DNA from: Brevibacterium sp. 'Marine'
GTDB lineage: Bacteria; Actinomycetota; Actinomycetes; Actinomycetales; Brevibacteriaceae
Assembly (NCBI RefSeq): GCF_012844365.1
Contig: NZ_CP051626.1
Coordinates: 124,001-188,000, forward strand
Direction: 5' to 3'
Length of the DNA stretch: 64,000 nucleotides
Positions within the stretch are counted from its first letter, which is position 1; each line of letters opens with the position of its first letter. A program made the translations under genes and the position numbers. Positions 16,335 to 26,428 of the stretch are shown one piece after another. Under the pieces are notes generated by a model that was given only the letters and a program-made list of their open reading frames with translations, was not told the origin of the DNA and did no database searches.

Positions 16335-17456
16335 TCAGCCAGCCGGGCGCGTGGCCACGTGGCGGATCGTGCGGATGATCATCAGCACCAGCAGGACGAT
16401 GCCGACGTAGCCGTTGATGACGTAGACGATGTTGACCATCTGCGAGAACGGCAGGATGAGGCCGATGATCGTTCCGAGGACTGCAAGGGCGATCGTGACG
16501 TACTTGAACTTCTTCGTCTTGTCGTCGAAGAAGCGCGAGGAGACCGTCCACAGCAGCGGAATGGCCGTCGTGTAGATCCCCGCGAGGATCATCACGGAGA
16601 TGAGGGTCCCGATCCACGGCCCGAGGCTGCTGGCGAGGACGAGCATCGGGATCTCGGCGTCGAAGACCTCGCCGATGTTCGCGAGCAGCCCGAGTCCGAC
16701 GACCATGCAAGCCAGAGAGAAGGCGACGCCGCCGACAAGGCCGCCGGCCGTGGCTTCACGCCGGTTCTTCACGGTCTGGCCGAGGGCGGCGAGGAATGCT
16801 GCGAGCCAGAGCATGCAGAACCCGACATAGGACAGCCCGGAGAGGAACCAGTTCGACGATGCCTGGGTGACGTCGAGGCTCGGCAGGATCTCGACTCCGG
16901 TGGAGATGCCTTCGGGGTCGCGCATGATTCCGTAGACGCCGAGGGCGATCGCGACGACGACGATGACCGGGCCGATCTTGCCGATGACGTCGACGAGGCT
17001 GGTCAGCCCGAACCACACGGTGGCGCAGACAGCGACGGCCAGGGCGACCCCGCCGATGAACTTCGACAGTCCGTAGTGCTCTTCGAAGACCGCTCCGGCG
17101 CCGGAGATCATCACGGTGAAGGACAGGAAGACGAAGAGGATCGAGAAGTAGTCGAAGAACGTGCCGAGGTATCTCCCGCCGTAGTAGTGGAACACGCGTG
17201 AGGGCTTCTCGAACTGCTCCCTCCTGCCCGCGAGGAAGAGTTCGACGGCGACATAGGAGATGAGCACGAGCACCAGAAGGCCGGTGCCGAAAACGCCCCA
17301 GAAGCCGTAGGACGCGTAGTACTGGAGGATCTCTTGGCCGGTGGCGAATCCCGATCCGATGAGGAACGCGATGATCGCCCCGGCATAGGTGATGACTCGC
17401 AGGATGCTGGTCTTCTCGGTCGAGGCCAGATGGGCGGCAGTGGAGGTGTCAGTCAT
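16335..17456 (-). CDS. YkvI family membrane protein (LeuT-fold transporter-like)
   Basis: A 373-residue protein with about ten membrane segments. The first segment AGAIIAFLIGSGFATGQEILQYY matches the YkvI family, a branch of the LeuT-fold superfamily with an unwound GSGFATGQE helix; substrates are not established. AAGGACTTCC precedes ATG 17456. It is the third gene of eutH-SDR-ykvI, 45 nt after the dehydrogenase stop, so a second transporter in the same operon as EutH. It ends 18 nt from the convergent IclR gene. Confidence 0.8.
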   Translation of the reverse strand: MTDTSTAAHLASTEKTSILRVITYAGAIIAFLIGSGFATGQEILQYYASYGFWGVFGTGLLVLVLISYVAVELFLAGRREQFEKPSRVFHYYGGRYLGTFFDYFSILFVFLSFTVMISGAGAVFEEHYGLSKFIGGVALAVAVCATVWFGLTSLVDVIGKIGPVIVVVAIALGVYGIMRDPEGISTGVEILPSLDVTQASSNWFLSGLSYVGFCMLWLAAFLAALGQTVKNRREATAGGLVGGVAFSLACMVVGLGLLANIGEVFDAEIPMLVLASSLGPWIGTLISVMILAGIYTTAIPLLWTVSSRFFDDKTKKFKYVTIALAVLGTIIGLILPFSQMVNIVYVINGYVGIVLLVLMIIRTIRHVATRPAG

Positions 17457-17501
17457 GGAAGTCCTTCGTCGTTGAGGGGGTGAGGTCAGAGTTGCTGCTG
17501 G

Positions 17502-18269
17502 TCAGACAGCCGTATAGGCGTTGTCGACAAAGAGGTGTGTGCCATTCACGAACGAAGCCTCGTCGCTGGCGAGGAAGAGTGCGGCGTTCGCGACCTCTTC
17601 GGGAGTGCACATCCGACCCTGCTGCTCAGCCAATGCTTCATCGGAGACGTCGACACCGAAGCGGGTGAGTTCCTCGACCTCGCGCTGGCCGTGTGGAGTC
17701 TCGATGAATCCGGGGCAGACGGCGTTGCAGCGAATTCCGCGATCGCGGAATTCGACGGCCAGCGACCGGGCGAACATGTGGACTGCTCCCTTGGTCGTGT
17801 TGTACAGGACCTCGTTGGGAGTCGCGGCCACGGCAGAGATGGACGATGTGCACACGATGGAGCCGCCGCCGGCATCGAGCATATGGGGAATGACGGCGCG
17901 AGACATGAGGAACATGCTTCGCACATTGATCCCCATCAGACGATCCCAATCGTTGACAGAGGTCTCGAGGAAGGGGCTGATGACGATCGTGCCTGCGTGG
18001 TTGAAGAGCACATCGATGCTGCCCAGCGATTCGGCCACGTTCGAGACCGCGGTCTGCACCTGCTGCTCATCGGACACATCTGCCGGGGCGAAGAATGCGC
18101 TGAATCCCTCGTCGCTCAGCTCTTCGGCAACTTCTGCACCTCGACTGCCAGGCAGGTCGATGATGCCGACCGCGGCCCCTTCTCGAGCAAATCGCTGGGT
18201 AGCGGCGAGTCCGCAGCCACCGGCTCCGCCGCTGATGATTGCAGTCTTTCCTGCGAGTCGATCGGTCAT
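17502..18269 (-). CDS. Short-chain dehydrogenase/reductase
   Basis: A 255-residue classical SDR. The NAD(P) motif GGAGGCG is near residue 14, NHAGT near 88, and the catalytic Ser-Tyr-Lys set is S140 region (TSSISAV), Y154 region (EVLYNTTKGAVHMFARSLAVE). An acidic residue after strand 2 (IIDLPG) favours NAD. The start ATG 18269 overlaps the eutH stop as ATGA with AAGGAG upstream. Between two transporters, it probably oxidises an imported amino alcohol. The substrate is unknown. Confidence 0.85.
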   Translation of the reverse strand: MTDRLAGKTAIISGGAGGCGLAATQRFAREGAAVGIIDLPGSRGAEVAEELSDEGFSAFFAPADVSDEQQVQTAVSNVAESLGSIDVLFNHAGTIVISPFLETSVNDWDRLMGINVRSMFLMSRAVIPHMLDAGGGSIVCTSSISAVAATPNEVLYNTTKGAVHMFARSLAVEFRDRGIRCNAVCPGFIETPHGQREVEELTRFGVDVSDEALAEQQGRMCTPEEVANAALFLASDEASFVNGTHLFVDNAYTAV

Positions 18270-19513
18270 CGTGGGTCTCCTTCTAATGTGGGTTCTCGGT
18301 TGTCGATGGTGGCCTCGAGTGCGGCATCCTGGGCCTCGAGCTTCTTGGCGTGCGGGACGGCGATCCAGATGGCGAAGCCGATTCCGACGACTCCGCCGAT
18401 CAGCTTGCCGACGATGATCGCAGCGACCATGTTCGGCTGAAAGTTCGCGGAGAAGGCCAGGTGGTCGCCGAACGTGAAGGCGGCGCATACAGCGAACGCG
18501 ATGGCGACGACCTTGTCGCGAGCGGGCATGAGGGGAATGATCCGGAACAGTGCCAGCACATTCGCCGCTCCGGCCAAAATGCCCGCCGCACCTTCTTCGC
18601 TGAAACCGAGTCGATTGCCGACGGCGGTCAATGGCTTCGTCAGCCAAGTGCGGATGGCGTAGACCATTGGGAAGGCCCCGGCGAGCATGATGCCCACGGC
18701 GCCTGCAACTTCCAGGGCACGATACTGGTCTTGCTGATCGGCAATGATGGGCGCGAGCGGCCACTGCCCGAATACGTCGAAGACTCCGGTGAAGTACTGG
18801 ACCACCGAAGCGGCGAGGGCCAGGCGGATGATGATGTCGAGGACTCTGCCGAACGTGATGAATGCCCGAACCATGAAATCGGTGACGAAACGAAGGCCGA
18901 GTGCCAGCAGTCCGACGAAGATGATGATTGGAATCATGTTGAGCAGGATGTCGGTCATAGGCATGTCGAAAGGCTTTGTCGAAGCCGCCGAGGTTGAGAT
19001 CTCGGTACGAAGAGGCACCTGGGTGTATTGGAGTACGAGGACGATGATGAGAATCGAGACCGGCACTGCGAGGAGTCCGGCCATGATTCCGAGAGCCATG
19101 TACTTGTGGTCGCGCTTGCCGAGCATTGCCAGACCGACCGGTATGACGAAGATGATTGTCGATCCTGTGATGAAACTGACGACGAACGCGAAGATCCATC
19201 CTGCATGGCTACCGGCGGTCTCGGCCGCCAGATGGTAAGGACCCAGGTCGGGGGCGATGACCAGACCAGCCGCGATTGACGGATCAGAATGCATCCATGC
19301 GTAGAGCGGGCCGACAACCGTGGTGATGATGGTGCTGAGGATCGGGATCAATGCCATGATCCCTGCCACGGGTAGGAAGATCGGTCCGATGGAATGGATG
19401 CCTTCTTTGAACTCTCTCCCGAAGCCCCTGTCGTCATCGAATATCGATGCGATGGCTCCGATGATCAGGAAGATCATCATGATCGCGATGACTGCCTGGC
19501 CGATAATCTCCAT
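18266..19513 (-). CDS. eutH: EutH-type ethanolamine transporter
   Basis: A 415-residue permease with about ten segments matching EutH: VIAIMMIFLIIGAIASIFDDDRGFGREFKEGIHSIGPIFLPVAGIMALIP at the N-terminus, PDLGPYHLAAE near 85, LTKPLTAVGNRLGFSEEGAAGILAGAANVLALF near 300 and FGDHLAFSANFQPNM near 350. ATG 19513 has GGAGAA upstream; an earlier start 42 nt upstream is unnecessary. No ammonia-lyase genes (eutBC) or microcompartment genes are in the window, so the substrate may be a related amino alcohol processed by the SDR. The symbol is given by family; the pathway is unclear. Confidence 0.85.
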   Translation of the reverse strand: MEIIGQAVIAIMMIFLIIGAIASIFDDDRGFGREFKEGIHSIGPIFLPVAGIMALIPILSTIITTVVGPLYAWMHSDPSIAAGLVIAPDLGPYHLAAETAGSHAGWIFAFVVSFITGSTIIFVIPVGLAMLGKRDHKYMALGIMAGLLAVPVSILIIVLVLQYTQVPLRTEISTSAASTKPFDMPMTDILLNMIPIIIFVGLLALGLRFVTDFMVRAFITFGRVLDIIIRLALAASVVQYFTGVFDVFGQWPLAPIIADQQDQYRALEVAGAVGIMLAGAFPMVYAIRTWLTKPLTAVGNRLGFSEEGAAGILAGAANVLALFRIIPLMPARDKVVAIAFAVCAAFTFGDHLAFSANFQPNMVAAIIVGKLIGGVVGIGFAIWIAVPHAKKLEAQDAALEATIDNREPTLEGDPR

Positions 19514-19556
19514 TGATTTCTCCTCGGTCACGCGTGCTTTCGCACGCAGATACACA

Positions 19557-19608
19557 ACTGATACATCAGTCAGGCGATTACGTTATCCGCAAAATGTGAT
19601 CAAATCAA
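19557..19608 (-). promoter_or_regulatory. eutH promoter with GntR-type operator
   Basis: On the minus strand TTGATT (19608-19603), a 17-bp spacer and TAACGT (19585-19580) form a promoter. ACTGAT-AC-ATCAGT (19557-19570) lies just past the expected start. A similar element sits at the same place for glyA. ATGTGATCAAAT at 19594-19605 overlaps the -35. Confidence 0.6.
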
Positions 19609-19659
19609 CACCGGGGAAAGACGTCTCGTCTGGAGGCCGTGGAAGACTCGCGCCTTTGA

Positions 19660-19690
19660 GTCAGGGCGCGTTGTGTGTTCGGCGCCTGAC
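19660..19690 (-). terminator. Weak hairpin downstream of the GntR gene
   Basis: GTCAGG with a bulged G and CGC pairs with GCG and CCTGAC across a 12-nt loop. It lies between the GntR stop and the eutH promoter and could separate the two units. Confidence 0.35.
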
Positions 19691-19798
19691 GACTAGGTGA
19701 CTGCGGGCATGTGAGTCGAGGGCTTGAGGCGGAAGCTCAGTTCCAGATGGAGTCTGGCCCAGTGTGGGGCGGGGGCGGCGCCCAGTGCGCGGTGAGGG

Positions 19799-20461
19799 TC
19801 AGCGCAAGGTGGAGCGGACGGTCTTGTCGAACTCGCGGACGTGCTCGGCGGCGCGGCCGGCGACGGCCTCCTCGTTGCCGTCGAGGATCGCCTCGAGCAG
19901 ATCGATGTGCTCGCGGATATGGGTGACGAGATCCGGGATCCCCGGGATGACCAGACACCAGATGCGGGTGGCCAGATCGTCGAGGCGGATGAGGGTCTCC
20001 GACAGGTGCGGGTTGTCCACAGAGCTGTAGATGAGGCGATGGACGTCGAGGTCGCGCTCCATGAGAGTGCGCTGCTCGTCGGTCGCCTCGAGTGCCCTGA
20101 GGTCGGCGATGGCGGCCGTGAAGTCCATGCGCCGCTCCGGGGTGAGGTTGCGTGCCGCGCGCCTGGCGGCGATCGGTTCGAGAGCCTCGCGCATCTCCGA
20201 GATCGTCGACAGATCGGTGAGGTCGACATTCGTGGCGAAGGTCCCGCGTCGCGGATACGACACGACGAGGTGATCGCGCTCGAGGCGTTTGAGGGCCTCT
20301 CGGATGGGGGTTCGCCCGACGTCGAGCTCGGAGCTCAGGGCCGCCTCGTTGATCGGATCGCCGGGAGCGATGTCGAGCATGATGAGCCGGTGCCGCAGGA
20401 TCTCATAGGCGTGATTCGCCAAGGACGTCGTCGGTGACGTCGCATCGGCGGATGTGCTCAT
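19799..20461 (-). CDS. GntR family (FCD) regulator of the eutH and glyA-sox operons
   Basis: A 220-residue regulator: winged helix at about 15-80 (NHAYEILRHRLIMLDIAPGDPINEAALSSELDVGRTPIREALKRLERDHLVVSYPRRGTF) and a helical FCD effector domain with metal-site-type residues (RDLDVHRLIYSSVDNPHL, HIREHIDLLEAILDG). ATG 20461 has GAGGAG 7 nt upstream. It lies between the eutH and glyA operons, which both carry a CTGATAxATxAG element just after their promoters, so it is the likely common regulator. Confidence 0.88.
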   Translation of the reverse strand: MSTSADATSPTTSLANHAYEILRHRLIMLDIAPGDPINEAALSSELDVGRTPIREALKRLERDHLVVSYPRRGTFATNVDLTDLSTISEMREALEPIAARRAARNLTPERRMDFTAAIADLRALEATDEQRTLMERDLDVHRLIYSSVDNPHLSETLIRLDDLATRIWCLVIPGIPDLVTHIREHIDLLEAILDGNEEAVAGRAAEHVREFDKTVRSTLR

Positions 20462-20495
20462 GAGAAGACTCCTCAAACTCTTTGCGGACAACGTA

Positions 20496-20549
20496 TTGCG
20501 TCGGCTGGATTTCTCTGCCTACACTACAGGAACGCATCTGATATATTAG
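20496..20549 (+). promoter_or_regulatory. glyA promoter and GntR-type operator
   Basis: TTGCGT (20496-20501), an 18-bp spacer and TACACT (20520-20525) place the start near 20532. CTGATATATTAG (20538-20549) directly follows and matches the CTGATACATCAG core at the eutH promoter in 10 of 12 positions. Confidence 0.6.
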
Positions 20550-20551
20550 TT

Positions 20552-20579
20552 GCTGATCAGCCGGGGTCGGCTGATCAGC
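20552..20579 (+). promoter_or_regulatory. Nested palindrome/hairpin in the glyA leader
   Basis: GCTGATCAGCC and GGCTGATCAGC form a perfect 11-bp stem with a 6-nt loop. Each arm also contains the palindrome GCTGATCAGC, so the DNA can hold two dimer sites and the RNA one hairpin. It ends 7 nt before AAGGAG. Either a second operator or an RNA control element is possible. Confidence 0.55.
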
Positions 20580-20597
20580 ACCGATCGAAGGAGATCC

Positions 20598-21992
20598 ATG
20601 ACAGAGCAGCTCGCGGCCCCTGCCGTCGATGACACCGCCACGCCCGATGCCTCGGCGGGCGCTTCCGCCGAGACCTTCCACAGCCGTGAACCCGTCGAAC
20701 TGAGCACTTCGATCGCCGAACTCGATCCCTCCATCGCCGGCTTCATCGACGCCGAACTGGCCCGGCAGCGCGAGGGCCTGGAGATGATCGCCTCGGAGAA
20801 CCACACCGCCGCGGCAGTCATGGAAGCTCAAGGATCGGTGCTCACGAACAAGTACGCCGAGGGCTACCCGGGCCGCCGCTACTACGGTGGCTGCGAACAC
20901 GTCGATGAGATCGAACGCATCGCCATCGACCGCGTCAAGGCCCTCTTCGGCGCCGCATACGCCAACGTCCAGCCGCACTCCGGTGCTCAGGCCAACGCCT
21001 CGGTCATGCACGCCCTCATCCGTCCCGGCGACACCGTCCTCGGCCTCAACCTCGCCCACGGCGGCCACCTCACCCACGGAATGAAGATCAACTTCTCCGG
21101 CCGCCTCTACTCGATCGTCCCCTACGGCCTCGACGACACCGGACGCGTCGACATGGCCGAAGTCGAACGCCTCGCCCAGGAACACCAGCCGAAGCTCATC
21201 GTCGCCGGCTGGTCGGCCTACACCAGGCAGCTCGACTTCGCCGAGTTCCGCCGCATCGCCGACTCCGTCGGTGCCTACCTCATGGTCGACATGGCCCACT
21301 TCGCCGGACTCGTCGCCGCGGGCCTCCACCCCTCACCGGTCCCGCACGCCCACGTCGTGTCCTCGACGACGCACAAGACACTCGGCGGCCCCCGAGGCGG
21401 CATCATCCTCACCAATGACGCGGACATCGCAAAGAAGATCAACTCCGCCGTCTTCCCCGGTCAGCAGGGCGGACCCCTCGAACACGTGATCGCCGGCAAG
21501 GCCGTGGCCTTCGGCCTGGCCGCCACCGACACCTTCGTCGACAAGCAGAAGCGGACCCTGGCCGGGGCTTCTGAACTCGCCCGCCGCCTGACCGAAAGCG
21601 ATGTCGCCGAGCGCGGGATCTCCGTCCTCACCGGCGGCACCGACGTCCACCTCGTCCTCGTCGATCTGCGCAACTCGACCCTCGACGGAGCCCAGGCCGA
21701 AGATCTGCTCGCCCAGATCGGCATCACCGTCAACCGCAACGCCGTGCCCGATGACCCCCGACCGCCGATGGTCACCTCCGGACTGCGGATCGGCACCCCG
21801 GCGCTGGCCAGCCGCGGCTTCGGTTCCGCAGCCTTCGTCGAGGTCGCCGACATCATCGCGCAAGTGCTCAAGGCCGGCACCGACGAGAACGGCGCGAGCC
21901 CGGAGATCATCGCCGAACTGAGCGCACGCGTCACCCGACTCGCGAACGACCACCCCCTGTACCCCACCCTCACCGAGATCGGAGCACGCTGA
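20598..21992 (+). CDS. glyA: Serine hydroxymethyltransferase
   Basis: A 464-residue PLP enzyme that converts glycine and methylene-THF to serine. The PLP lysine is K260 in [38 protein letters not shown] and VDMAHFAG are all present. It carries an N-terminal extension of roughly 35 residues rich in Ala/Thr relative to typical GlyA. ATG 20598 has AAGGAG upstream. It heads the sarcosine operon; glyA next to soxBDAG is the arrangement known from Corynebacterium sp. P-1. This copy is probably dedicated to sarcosine catabolism, in addition to a housekeeping copy elsewhere. Confidence 0.95.
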   Translation: MTEQLAAPAVDDTATPDASAGASAETFHSREPVELSTSIAELDPSIAGFIDAELARQREGLEMIASENHTAAAVMEAQGSVLTNKYAEGYPGRRYYGGCEHVDEIERIAIDRVKALFGAAYANVQPHSGAQANASVMHALIRPGDTVLGLNLAHGGHLTHGMKINFSGRLYSIVPYGLDDTGRVDMAEVERLAQEHQPKLIVAGWSAYTRQLDFAEFRRIADSVGAYLMVDMAHFAGLVAAGLHPSPVPHAHVVSSTTHKTLGGPRGGIILTNDADIAKKINSAVFPGQQGGPLEHVIAGKAVAFGLAATDTFVDKQKRTLAGASELARRLTESDVAERGISVLTGGTDVHLVLVDLRNSTLDGAQAEDLLAQIGITVNRNAVPDDPRPPMVTSGLRIGTPALASRGFGSAAFVEVADIIAQVLKAGTDENGASPEIIAELSARVTRLANDHPLYPTLTEIGAR

Positions 21993-23209
21993 TGGCTGAC
22001 CAGCTTCCCGAACACCCCGACTTCCTGTGGCGCAATCCGGAGCCGAAGAAGTCCTACGAAGCCGTCATCGTCGGCGGCGGCGGACACGGCCTCGCCACCG
22101 CCTACTACCTGGCGAAGAACCACGGAATGACGAACATCGCCATTCTCGAACGCGGCTGGCTCGCCGGGGGCAACATGGCCCGCAACACGACGATCATCCG
22201 CTCGAACTATCTGTGGGACGAATCCGCCGCGATCTACGAGAAGTCCCTCAAGCTCTGGGAGCAGCTGCCCGAAGAGCTCGACTACGACTTCCTCTTCTCC
22301 CAGCGCGGCGTGCTCAACCTCGCCCACACCCTCCAGGACGTGCGCGAATCCCAGCGACGGGTGAATGCGAACACGCTCAACGGCGTCGACGCCGAATGGC
22401 TCGACCCCAAGCAGGTCAAGGAAGTCTGCCCGATCATCAACATCGGCGACGACCTCCGCTACCCCGTGATGGGCGGCACCTATCAGCCGCGCGCCGGCAT
22501 CGCCAAGCACGATCACGTCGCCTGGGCCTTCGCCCGCAAGGCCGACGAAATGGGTGTCGACATCATCCAGAACTGCGAGGTCACCGGCATCGAACGCATC
22601 GGCGATCAGGTCGTCGGCGTGCAGACGAACCGCGGACCGATCGCCACCGAGAAAGTTGCGTTGGCCGTGGCCGGGGACTCCTCGGTGCTCGCCGACATGG
22701 CCGGGATCCGCCTGCCGATCCAGACCCATCCGCTGCAGGCACTGGTCTCCGAACTCTTCGAGCCCGTGCACCCGACCGTGGTCATGTCCAACCACGTCCA
22801 CGTCTACGTCTCCCAGGCGCACAAGGGCGAACTCGTCATGGGCGCCGGCGTCGACTCCTACAACGGATACGGTCAACGAGGCGGCTTCCACGTCATCGAG
22901 GAACAGCTGGCCGCCGCGGTCGAGCTCTTCCCGATCTTCGCCCGCGCCCATGTGCTGCGCACCTGGGGCGGCAACGTCGACGTCACCCTCGACGCCTCAC
23001 CGATCGTGTCGAAGACCGAGGTCGACGGACTCTACGCCAACTGCGGCTGGGGCACCGGCGGCTTCAAGGGAACACCGGCGGCCGGCTTCACCTACGCCCA
23101 CACCATCGCGAACGACGAACCCCACCCGCTCAACGCCCCATTCGCCCTCGACCGCTTCGAAACCGGCCACCTCATCGACGAACACGGCGCCGCAGCCGTG
23201 GCCCACTGA
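21992..23209 (+). CDS. soxB: Sarcosine oxidase, beta subunit
   Basis: The 405-residue subunit holds non-covalent FAD and covalent FMN and oxidises sarcosine. The dinucleotide motif is [15 protein letters not shown] (about 27-41). H173 in [11 protein letters not shown] aligns with the histidine that bears FMN in the Corynebacterium enzyme. [14 protein letters not shown] near the C-terminus is the usual FAD-closing segment. The start shares one base with the glyA stop, so translation is coupled. Confidence 0.96.
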   Translation: MADQLPEHPDFLWRNPEPKKSYEAVIVGGGGHGLATAYYLAKNHGMTNIAILERGWLAGGNMARNTTIIRSNYLWDESAAIYEKSLKLWEQLPEELDYDFLFSQRGVLNLAHTLQDVRESQRRVNANTLNGVDAEWLDPKQVKEVCPIINIGDDLRYPVMGGTYQPRAGIAKHDHVAWAFARKADEMGVDIIQNCEVTGIERIGDQVVGVQTNRGPIATEKVALAVAGDSSVLADMAGIRLPIQTHPLQALVSELFEPVHPTVVMSNHVHVYVSQAHKGELVMGAGVDSYNGYGQRGGFHVIEEQLAAAVELFPIFARAHVLRTWGGNVDVTLDASPIVSKTEVDGLYANCGWGTGGFKGTPAAGFTYAHTIANDEPHPLNAPFALDRFETGHLIDEHGAAAVAH

Positions 23210-23231
23210 GCGGAAGGAAAGAGACACCGAC

Positions 23232-23522
23232 ATGCTGCTCATCCACTGCCCGAACTGCGGGCCACGCGACGAAACCGAATTCCACTACGGCGGACAGGCC
23301 CACGTTGCCTACCCCGAAGACCCGTACGCCCTGACCGACAGGGAATGGGCCGAGTACCTCTTCTACCGTGAGAACAGCCGCGGTGCCTTCGCCGAGATGT
23401 GGAGCCACAGCGCCGGCTGCCGGAAGTGGTTCAACGCCGTCCGCGACACGGCCACCTACGACTTCACCGCGATCTACCCGATCGGCTCGCCCCGTCCCGA
23501 CACACAAGGAGAGGTTCGATGA
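23232..23522 (+). CDS. soxD: Sarcosine oxidase, delta subunit
   Basis: A 96-residue structural subunit with a zinc site. The four ligands known for the family are all present: C6 and C9 (HCPNCG), H59 and C63 (HSAGC). AAGGAAAG precedes ATG 23232. It overlaps soxA as ATGA. Confidence 0.95.
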   Translation: MLLIHCPNCGPRDETEFHYGGQAHVAYPEDPYALTDREWAEYLFYRENSRGAFAEMWSHSAGCRKWFNAVRDTATYDFTAIYPIGSPRPDTQGEVR

Positions 23523-26428
23523 CGAACACCACCCGTCTGCCCGGTGCCACCGGCATCGACACCACCCGCCCGATCGACTTCACCGTCGACGGACAGGCCT
23601 ACTCGGGCTTCGCCGGTGACACGATCGCCAGCGCGCTGATCGCCGCCGGCCGCATCGACTGCGGCAACTCGACCTACCTCGGACGCGCCCGCGGCATCCT
23701 CGGCGCCGGCGTCGAGGAGTCCAATGCGCTCGTGCGCGTGCACTCCCGGTTCTCCGGAGACGTCTCCGAGTCGATGCTGCCCGCCACCCGCGTCGCCATC
23801 GCCGAAGGGCTCGAGGCCGACTACCTCGCCGGGCTCGGCATCCTCGACCCCGGCCAGGACGAACTGACCTACGAGCACAAGCATGTGCACACCGACATCC
23901 TCATCGTCGGCGCCGGCCCCGCCGGACTCGCCGCCGCACGCGAGGCCGGCAAGTCCGGTGCCCGCACCCTGCTCCTCGACGACCAGTCGCTGCCCGGCGG
24001 CTCGCTGCTGGCGGCGGGACCGGCCACGGCCGAGACCATCGACGGCGTCGACGCCCTGGAGTGGGTCGAGTCCACCGTCGCCGGATTCGCCGAGCACGAA
24101 GAACTCACCTATGTCCCGAACACCACGGTCTTCGGCAGCTACGACTCGAACTACTTCGTCGCCCTCGAAGACCGCACCGACGCGGTTGCCGCCGCCGGCG
24201 GTCACGGAGTGCGCCAGAAGGTCTGGCACATCCGCGCCGGTCAGGTCGTGCTCGCCACCGGCGCCCACGACCGTCCGATCGTCTTCGCCGACAACGACCG
24301 CCCCGGCATCATGCTCGCCTCGGCCGTGCGCACCTACCTCGGCCGCTACGGGGTCGCCGCAGGGCAGAACGTGGCCGTGGCGACGACGAACGACTCCGCC
24401 TATGATCTCGTCACCGACCTCCACGCAGCAGGCATCACCGTCCCTGCGGTCATCGACTCCCGCCCGACCGCCTCGGCGGTGGCCGAATCCGTCACCGCAG
24501 CCACGGGCACACGGCTGATCCTCGGCTCAGCGGTCACCGGCACCGCCGGTGAAGGTCCTGCCGGACGAATCAGCGCGATCACTGTCGCCGAACTCGATGA
24601 CGACGCCGTCGCTGCGAGCCAGGGCGAGGAGATCGCCGTCGACCTGCTCGCGGTCTCCGGCGGACATTCGCCGGTCATCCACCTGCACGGTCAGCGCAAG
24701 GGCGCAATCCACTGGAACGTCGACATCGCGGCCTTCGTGCCGACGACGCCCGTGCGTGACCAGTTCACCGTCGGCGCCGTCACCGGGGACTATTCCCTCG
24801 AGGCGGCACTGCGGCAGGGCGCCGAGGCAGGCAGCCAGGCGGCCAACCGCACCGGTTTCCCGGCTGCCCTCGCCGTCCCCGCCGCCTCGCCGATGGCGTA
24901 TGCCCCGGCACGTCCGCTGTGGCTGGTCACCTCCGCGCAGGACGATCACACGAACCTGAGCACGCACTTCATCGACTTCCAGCGCGACCAGACCGTCGCC
25001 GATGTGCAGCGGGCGATGGGCGCAGGTATGCGTTCGGTCGAGCACATCAAGCGCTACACCTCGATCTCGACGGCGAACGATCAGGGCAAGACCTCCGCGG
25101 TCAACGCGATCGGCGCGATCGCCTCGGTGCTGGGGGAGGCCGACGACCTCGGTCAGGTCGGGCACACGACCTTCCGCGCCCCCTTCGCCCCGGTGCCCTT
25201 CGCGGCACTGGCCGGACGGCGCAAGGGCGAACTCTTCGATCCCGCCCGCGTCACCTCGATCCACCCCTGGCACGTCGCCCACGGCGCCGAGTTCGAAGAC
25301 GTCGGTCAGTGGAAGCGGCCCTGGTACTACCCGAAGCCGGGTGAGGACATGGAGGCGGCGGTGCTGCGCGAGGGCAAGGCCGTGCGCGAATCCGTCGGCT
25401 TCCAGGATGCCTCAACGCTCGGCAAGATCGAGATCCGCGGGGCCGACGCCGGAGAGTTCCTCGGCCAGATCTACACGAACGGCTTCAAGAAGCTCAAGGT
25501 CGGCAAGGGCCGGTACGGGCTGATGTGCAAGCCCGACGGCATGATCTTCGACGACGGGGTGACCCTGCGCGTGGCCGAGGACCGCTACTACATGACGACG
25601 ACCACCGGCGGAGCGGCGACCGTCCTCGAATGGCTCGAGGAATGGCATCAGACCGAATGGCCGGACCTCGACGTCGTCTTCACCTCGGTGACCGAACAGT
25701 GGTCGACCGTCGCCGTGGCCGGCCCCCGGTCGCGCGACGTCATCGCGAAGGTCGCCCCGAACCTCGACGTCTCCAACGACGCCTTCGAGTTCATGGGCTT
25801 CCGCGAGACCACGCTGGCGAACGGCATCCCGGCCCGGATCTGCCGGATCTCGTTCTCCGGTGAGCTCGCCTTCGAGATCAACGTCGACACGTTCTACGGA
25901 CTCGCCGTCTGGGAGGCCGTCGCCGAGGCGGGAGCCGAGTTCGACATCACCCCCTACGGCACCGAGGTCATGCACGTGCTGCGTGCGGAGAAGGGCTTCA
26001 TCATCGTCGGTCAGGACACCGACGGCACCGTGACGCCTGCCGACGCGGGCATGGAGTGGATCGTGTCGAAGGTCAAGGACTTCATCGGCAAACGCTCCTA
26101 CTCCAGAGTCGACACGGCCCGTGAGGACCGCAAGCACCTCGTCGGAGTCCTGCCCGTCGACGGCACGACCCGCCTGGCCGAAGGCGCCCAGCTCATCACC
26201 TCGGGCACCCCGGTCACACCGGAGGCCGGTCCGGTGCCGATGATCGGGCACGTCACCTCGTCCTATATCTCGCCGAGCCTCGACCGTCCGTTCGGTCTGG
26301 CGATGGTCGAGAACGGCCGCAACCGTGAAGGTGAGATCGTTCAGTCCCCGCTGGGAGACACCTTGATCGATGTCGAGATCACCTCGCCCGTCTTCTACGA
26401 TCCGGAAGGAAACCGCCGCGATGGCTGA
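23519..26428 (+). CDS. soxA: Sarcosine oxidase, alpha subunit
   Basis: A 969-residue subunit. The N-terminal 2Fe-2S-ferredoxin-like domain has lost the cysteines, as is usual in SoxA. A pyridine-nucleotide disulfide oxidoreductase-like domain follows, with GAGPAG at 131-136 and [12 protein letters not shown] near 430. The C-terminal third (about 590-965) is a T-protein/GcvT domain ([46 protein letters not shown]) that binds folate and captures the one-carbon unit as methylene-THF. Start ATG 23519 has AGGAG upstream. Length is normal for the family. Confidence 0.96.
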   Translation: MTNTTRLPGATGIDTTRPIDFTVDGQAYSGFAGDTIASALIAAGRIDCGNSTYLGRARGILGAGVEESNALVRVHSRFSGDVSESMLPATRVAIAEGLEADYLAGLGILDPGQDELTYEHKHVHTDILIVGAGPAGLAAAREAGKSGARTLLLDDQSLPGGSLLAAGPATAETIDGVDALEWVESTVAGFAEHEELTYVPNTTVFGSYDSNYFVALEDRTDAVAAAGGHGVRQKVWHIRAGQVVLATGAHDRPIVFADNDRPGIMLASAVRTYLGRYGVAAGQNVAVATTNDSAYDLVTDLHAAGITVPAVIDSRPTASAVAESVTAATGTRLILGSAVTGTAGEGPAGRISAITVAELDDDAVAASQGEEIAVDLLAVSGGHSPVIHLHGQRKGAIHWNVDIAAFVPTTPVRDQFTVGAVTGDYSLEAALRQGAEAGSQAANRTGFPAALAVPAASPMAYAPARPLWLVTSAQDDHTNLSTHFIDFQRDQTVADVQRAMGAGMRSVEHIKRYTSISTANDQGKTSAVNAIGAIASVLGEADDLGQVGHTTFRAPFAPVPFAALAGRRKGELFDPARVTSIHPWHVAHGAEFEDVGQWKRPWYYPKPGEDMEAAVLREGKAVRESVGFQDASTLGKIEIRGADAGEFLGQIYTNGFKKLKVGKGRYGLMCKPDGMIFDDGVTLRVAEDRYYMTTTTGGAATVLEWLEEWHQTEWPDLDVVFTSVTEQWSTVAVAGPRSRDVIAKVAPNLDVSNDAFEFMGFRETTLANGIPARICRISFSGELAFEINVDTFYGLAVWEAVAEAGAEFDITPYGTEVMHVLRAEKGFIIVGQDTDGTVTPADAGMEWIVSKVKDFIGKRSYSRVDTAREDRKHLVGVLPVDGTTRLAEGAQLITSGTPVTPEAGPVPMIGHVTSSYISPSLDRPFGLAMVENGRNREGEIVQSPLGDTLIDVEITSPVFYDPEGNRRDG

